NCBI GenBank assembly: GCA_025455205.1
Contig: JALOMZ010000074.1
Location: forward strand, 1-7,706
Length of the DNA stretch: 7,706 nucleotides
Direction of reading: 5' to 3'
Source of the DNA: Chitinophagaceae bacterium
GTDB lineage: Bacteria > Bacteroidota > Bacteroidia > Chitinophagales > Chitinophagaceae
The notes beneath the pieces were generated by a model, which was given only the letters and a program-made list of their open reading frames with translations, had not been told where the DNA came from and did not search any database. Positions within the stretch are counted from its first letter, which is position 1; each line of letters begins with the position of its first letter. Positions 5,074 to 7,706 of this stretch are shown in pieces. Position numbers and translations under genes: made by a program.

Positions 5074-6525
5074 ATGAAAATTGCTGTAGCCAAAGGAGAT
5101 GGAATTGGTCCTGAAATTATGGACGCCGTTTTGGGCATTTTTAATGCGGCCGGGGTAGCCCTGGAATACGAGTATGTAGACATGGGCAAATGGGTATTCG
5201 ACAAGGGCTACAGCAACGGCATGACACCCGAGGCGCAGCAAACCATTGAAAATCTGGGCATTCTGTTCAAAGGCCCCATGGAAACACCCAAAGGAAAGGG
5301 CGTAAAAAGCGTGAATGTAACGGCACGGAAAACCTGGAATACCTATGCCAACAAGCGGGTATTCCAAACCCTGCATGGTGTGGACACGGTATTCAGCAAG
5401 GCCGGTATCCCCATTGATATCACCGTGGTGCGCGAGAATATTGAGGACACCTACGGCGGCATTGAGCACATGCTTACCCATGATGTTGCCCTCAGCCGGC
5501 GCTTCATCACCCGTCCGGGCAGTGCGCAGGTGATCCGCTATGCCTTTGAAATGGCCAAAAAGAAAGGGGCCCGTCGTGTTACCTGCGGCCACAAGGCCAA
5601 TATTATGAAGATCACAGATGGCCTCTTCCTGGAGATCTTTTACGAAGTGGCCAAAGAATACCCCGACCTGAAGGTGGATGATGTGATTGTAGACGACCTG
5701 TGCATGAAAATGGTGACGCGCCCCGATCTGTTTGATGTGGTGGTGCTTACCAACCTGCAGGGCGACATCGTGAGCGACCTCTGCGCTGGCCTCGTGGGCG
5801 GTCTCGGCTTCGCGCCCAGCGCCAACATCGGCGACCATATTTGCATTTTCGAGGCGGTGCATGGCACTGCCCCGGATATTGCAGGCAAGAACATTGCCAA
5901 CCCCACCGCGCTCTTGCTGAGCGGCATTGCCATGCTGCGACACCTGGGTCTGATGGAAAATGCTGCCAATATTGAGAACGCCCTGCTCTATACCCTCGAA
6001 AGCGGCGTGCATACCGGCGATTTCGGCGATAAGGCCACGCCCAGTGTAAATACCACTGAGTTTGCCAGCGCCATTATCAGCAACCTGGGCAAAACGCCCG
6101 CCCATGGCGCCAAACCCTTGCTGCCCAACAAGCCGGTAACCCAAACCCACTTCAAACTGGAGAAGAACCCCATGCTGGTGAGTGAGGAAATGGCCGGAGA
6201 GCAAATTGTTGGCGTGGACCTCTTCATTGAGAGCGCCGAGCAGCCCACCGAAGTGGCCAATAAACTGCTGGCACATACCGGCGACCTGTTCAAACTGGTG
6301 ACCATCAGCAACCGCGGTACCCAGGTATGGCCCAAGGGCAGCGTGTTCACCAACCTCATCAACCAGTACCGCTGCCGTTTTGAAAGCCTGGAAGAAGCCC
6401 CGCTTACCCAGGTGGATGTGCTGGAATTGTACAGGAAAGTAATGGCCGACTTTAAAGTGTGCTCCCTGGAACTCCTGAATATGTGGGACGGCAAGAAGGC
6501 TTACAGCCTGGCCCAGGGACAGTAG
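5074..6525 (+). CDS. icd: Isocitrate dehydrogenase, two-domain Thermus/Rickettsia type
   Basis: This 483-residue protein begins MKIAVAKGDGIGPEIM. It carries the decarboxylating-dehydrogenase catalytic set, numbered here against E. coli IDH: Ser79, Asn81, Arg85, Arg95, Arg120 and Tyr127 (S113, N115, R119, R129, R153, Y160), Lys174 (K230), and metal-binding Asp207, Asp231 and Asp235 (D283, D307, D311). It converts isocitrate to 2-oxoglutarate and CO2 in the TCA cycle. After the catalytic part (to about 340) comes an extra C-terminal domain of about 140 residues, known from Thermus and Rickettsia IDH and absent in E. coli. The cofactor loop reads HGTAPDIAGKNIANP. Asp268, Ile269 and Ala275 replace the NADP-binding Lys344, Tyr345 and Val351 of E. 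coli, which suggests NAD use although such proteins are usually annotated NADP-dependent. The gene is monocistronic, with its own promoter box and terminator. Confidence 0.95.
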   Translation: MKIAVAKGDGIGPEIMDAVLGIFNAAGVALEYEYVDMGKWVFDKGYSNGMTPEAQQTIENLGILFKGPMETPKGKGVKSVNVTARKTWNTYANKRVFQTLHGVDTVFSKAGIPIDITVVRENIEDTYGGIEHMLTHDVALSRRFITRPGSAQVIRYAFEMAKKKGARRVTCGHKANIMKITDGLFLEIFYEVAKEYPDLKVDDVIVDDLCMKMVTRPDLFDVVVLTNLQGDIVSDLCAGLVGGLGFAPSANIGDHICIFEAVHGTAPDIAGKNIANPTALLLSGIAMLRHLGLMENAANIENALLYTLESGVHTGDFGDKATPSVNTTEFASAIISNLGKTPAHGAKPLLPNKPVTQTHFKLEKNPMLVSEEMAGEQIVGVDLFIESAEQPTEVANKLLAHTGDLFKLVTISNRGTQVWPKGSVFTNLINQYRCRFESLEEAPLTQVDVLELYRKVMADFKVCSLELLNMWDGKKAYSLAQGQ

Positions 6526-6527
6526 TG

Positions 6528-6557
6528 AGTCCAAAGTCTATAGTCCGTAATCGATAG
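6528..6557. repeat. Tandem degenerate 7-bp repeats after icd, consensus A(G/A)TCnnT
   Basis: Starting 3 bp after the icd stop, consecutive heptamers read AGTCCAA, AGTCTAT, AGTCCGT and AATCGAT, followed by AG. The preceding heptamer, AGTAGTG, covers the stop codon and may be a degenerate unit. The tract lies between the stop and the terminator, so it is probably transcribed. Confidence 0.6.
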
Positions 6558-6579
6558 AAGAGGTATAGATATTCGTTAT

Positions 6580-6609
6580 CGCCCGGTGCTGAGGTACCGG
6601 GCGTTTTTT
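6580..6609 (+). terminator. Rho-independent terminator of icd
   Basis: CGCCCGGT (6580-6587) pairs perfectly with ACCGGGCG (6596-6603). Two more pairs, one of them G-U, close a TGAG tetraloop. Six T residues follow (6604-6609). It ends 84 bp after the icd stop. Confidence 0.92.
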
Positions 6610-6630
6610 ATGGCTTTGGCCGTCTGCCTG

Positions 6631-6644
6631 GGGTGAATTCACCC
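6631..6644. promoter_or_regulatory. Perfect 14-bp palindrome GGGTGAATTCACCC
   Basis: The sequence equals its own reverse complement. It lies 22 bp after the icd terminator and about 109 bp before the lipoprotein start. It may be an operator for that gene, or, as RNA, a 5-bp stem with an AATT loop followed by TCTTTTT, acting as a weak backup terminator. Confidence 0.4.
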
Positions 6645-6651
6645 TCTTTTT

Positions 6652-6667
6652 GTTAAACATTCGTTAA
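6652..6667 (+). promoter_or_regulatory. GTTAA direct repeat, 11 bp apart
   Basis: GTTAA occurs at 6652-6656 and 6663-6667, one helical turn apart, about 90 bp upstream of the lipoprotein start. No TAnnTTTG box was found in this region. TTGACA at 6692-6697 with TGTAAT at 6717-6722 resembles a sigma70 promoter, but the 19-bp spacer is long. The role is unproven. Confidence 0.22.
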
Positions 6668-6752
6668 CCGGACCAATCTCACCCAACCCTTTTGACATGG
6701 CGGGGAGTACTGTGTGTGTAATCCGATTATAAACACACAAAAAACACAGACC

Positions 6753-7706
6753 ATGAAATCCCCCGCATCCAAACTCACCCTCGCCATTGCCCTGCTGGGC
6801 GCCCTCCTTACAGGCTGTACCAAAACACCGGTGGCCGTTCCCCAGCGCCCCGGCCAGGATCAGCCCCAGCAGCAGCCTTCTGGCATCACCCTCACCTTCG
6901 AAGCGCCCGGGCAAACCGGCATCCAGGCCGATTCGGCCACCATTTGGCTGGAGCAGGCCGGCCGTGGCCAGCAGCAGGCCCGGGTAAAAATCCAGGCCAG
7001 CAACGATAAGCAAAGCACTGGTCTGATCCAGCTGCCTGCAGGCGATTATGTGGTGAATTATGTAATGCTCACCAATGCCCAGGGCAAAATTGTGTATGCG
7101 TCACCCCGCCAGCAGTCGGAGAAAGCTTCCCAGGTGGTACGTCCCTTACCCCAGACTATTACCGCAGTCTCAAAAGGCACCGCCATTGCGCTGGAAGTAT
7201 TGCCGGTAAACGCCGCCGACCGGGCCCAGATGTTTGGTTATCCCAACGATGTTTTCAGGGCGCAGCAAATGATTCGCGTTAATGTATTGGTTGGAATCAC
7301 AGTAGGTAAAACCCTGTACAACCAGTTCGACGCTCCCCTCGAGATAACCTGGTACGATGCCCAGGGCCAGGCCCAAGTACAACTGATGCAACTGCCTGCG
7401 CAGCAATACGGCTTACACACCATTGGACTGCCTGCCGAGGGTACCCGTTTTGAACTGCGCCTGCGTAAATGGGAGCAGACATTCGAAAAGGTAGTACTGG
7501 GCAACCAACTGCATGAGGACCTGATGATTGAAATAGCCGGCCACATGGCAGCGCGCCAGCTGAAAGAAGAAATGACCTGGCACGAAGTAGAAGGTGAATT
7601 CCGCGCCTACAGCCGTAAGACATACGAATACGATGCTGCCGGCCGCGTGATCAAAACCTTGTATTACCAGAAGAAGCCGCAGAGCGCGGACCTCCAATTG
7701 CAGAGC
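6753..7706 (+). CDS. Lipoprotein with a YD/Rhs-like C-terminal segment (partial)
   Basis: From ATG 6753 the frame stays open for 318 codons to the right edge, so the C-terminus is missing. A lipoprotein signal ends in the lipobox LTGC with lipidated Cys22. A Pro/Gln-rich linker follows (about 25-43: PVAVPQRPGQDQPQQQPSG). The next ~220 residues look beta-rich with no transmembrane segment, for example ITLTFEAPG and LPAGDYVVNYVMLTNAQGK. I do not recognise a family there. Near the edge, residues 291-305 read YEYDAAGRVIKTLYY, close to the YD (Rhs) repeat pattern YxYDxxGRL. This may be the first of several repeats, or a single YD-like hairpin as found in some Bacteroidota lipoproteins. The protein is probably attached to the outer membrane. 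No Shine-Dalgarno sequence is visible, and the leader is rich in GT/AC repeats. Confidence 0.85.
   Translation, partial: MKSPASKLTLAIALLGALLTGCTKTPVAVPQRPGQDQPQQQPSGITLTFEAPGQTGIQADSATIWLEQAGRGQQQARVKIQASNDKQSTGLIQLPAGDYVVNYVMLTNAQGKIVYASPRQQSEKASQVVRPLPQTITAVSKGTAIALEVLPVNAADRAQMFGYPNDVFRAQQMIRVNVLVGITVGKTLYNQFDAPLEITWYDAQGQAQVQLMQLPAQQYGLHTIGLPAEGTRFELRLRKWEQTFEKVVLGNQLHEDLMIEIAGHMAARQLKEEMTWHEVEGEFRAYSRKTYEYDAAGRVIKTLYYQKKPQSADLQLQS

Noticed and set aside
5053..6534. A 493-codon open frame on the minus strand covering all of icd
   Set aside because: It is codon-aligned with icd, so its stops could only come from TTA, CTA or TCA codons, which icd avoids. The translation resembles no known family, while the plus-strand frame has every IDH motif.
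1..7706. CRISPR arrays, insertion sequences, phage, toxin-antitoxin or defence genes, tRNA or rRNA
   Set aside because: No repeat-spacer pattern, transposase, integrase, defence motif or structural RNA was found on either strand. The only repeats are the short tracts and palindromes listed.

Overview
The window looks like ordinary chromosome of a Bacteroidota bacterium, probably Chitinophagales/Chitinophagaceae with a moderately GC-rich genome. The support is a GldB-type gliding lipoprotein, signal peptides ending in A-Q, lipoboxes, a TAnnTTTG-type -7 promoter box, sparse Shine-Dalgarno sequences, and a two-domain isocitrate dehydrogenase of the Thermus/Rickettsia type. I see no phage, insertion sequence, CRISPR array, tRNA or rRNA.

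Layout. Positions 1-90 (minus) hold the start of an exported protein, probably an M19 membrane dipeptidase, cut by the window edge. Divergent to it is a Crp/Fnr-family regulator (224-850), then a 31-residue membrane miniprotein (904-999) and a DUF2892/YgaP-like membrane protein (1029-1232) closed by a strong terminator (1254-1291). A second DUF2892 paralogue (about 1333-1578) follows. A long-chain acyl-CoA synthetase (1679-3319) starts just after two interleaved inverted repeats. Next come gldB (3388-4431), then apaG on the minus strand (4502-4888), convergent with gldB and divergent from icd (5074-6525). icd ends in a heptamer-repeat tract and a strong terminator (6580-6609). The last gene, from 6753 to the right edge, is a lipoprotein whose C-terminal part enters a YD/Rhs-like repeat.

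How the genes may work together. The regulator, miniprotein and DUF2892 genes look like one small regulated locus. Its most interesting element is a perfect palindrome (847-876) at the regulator's stop codon. It has CRP-type geometry (GGTGA-N6-TCACC) and lies about 41 bp upstream of the start predicted from a -7-like box, the position expected for class II activation. The regulator's recognition helix keeps the RExxxR residues that read GTGA in E. coli CRP. The other genes are core metabolism (fatty-acid activation, TCA cycle) and envelope functions, with no clear shared pathway.

No spectacular new system is evident. The best leads are the CRP-like site, the interleaved repeats at the acyl-CoA synthetase start, two 7-bp-periodic repeat tracts just 3' of genes, NAD-type cofactor residues in the isocitrate dehydrogenase, and the lipoprotein/YD architecture at the right edge. 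All alignments and counts were made by eye.
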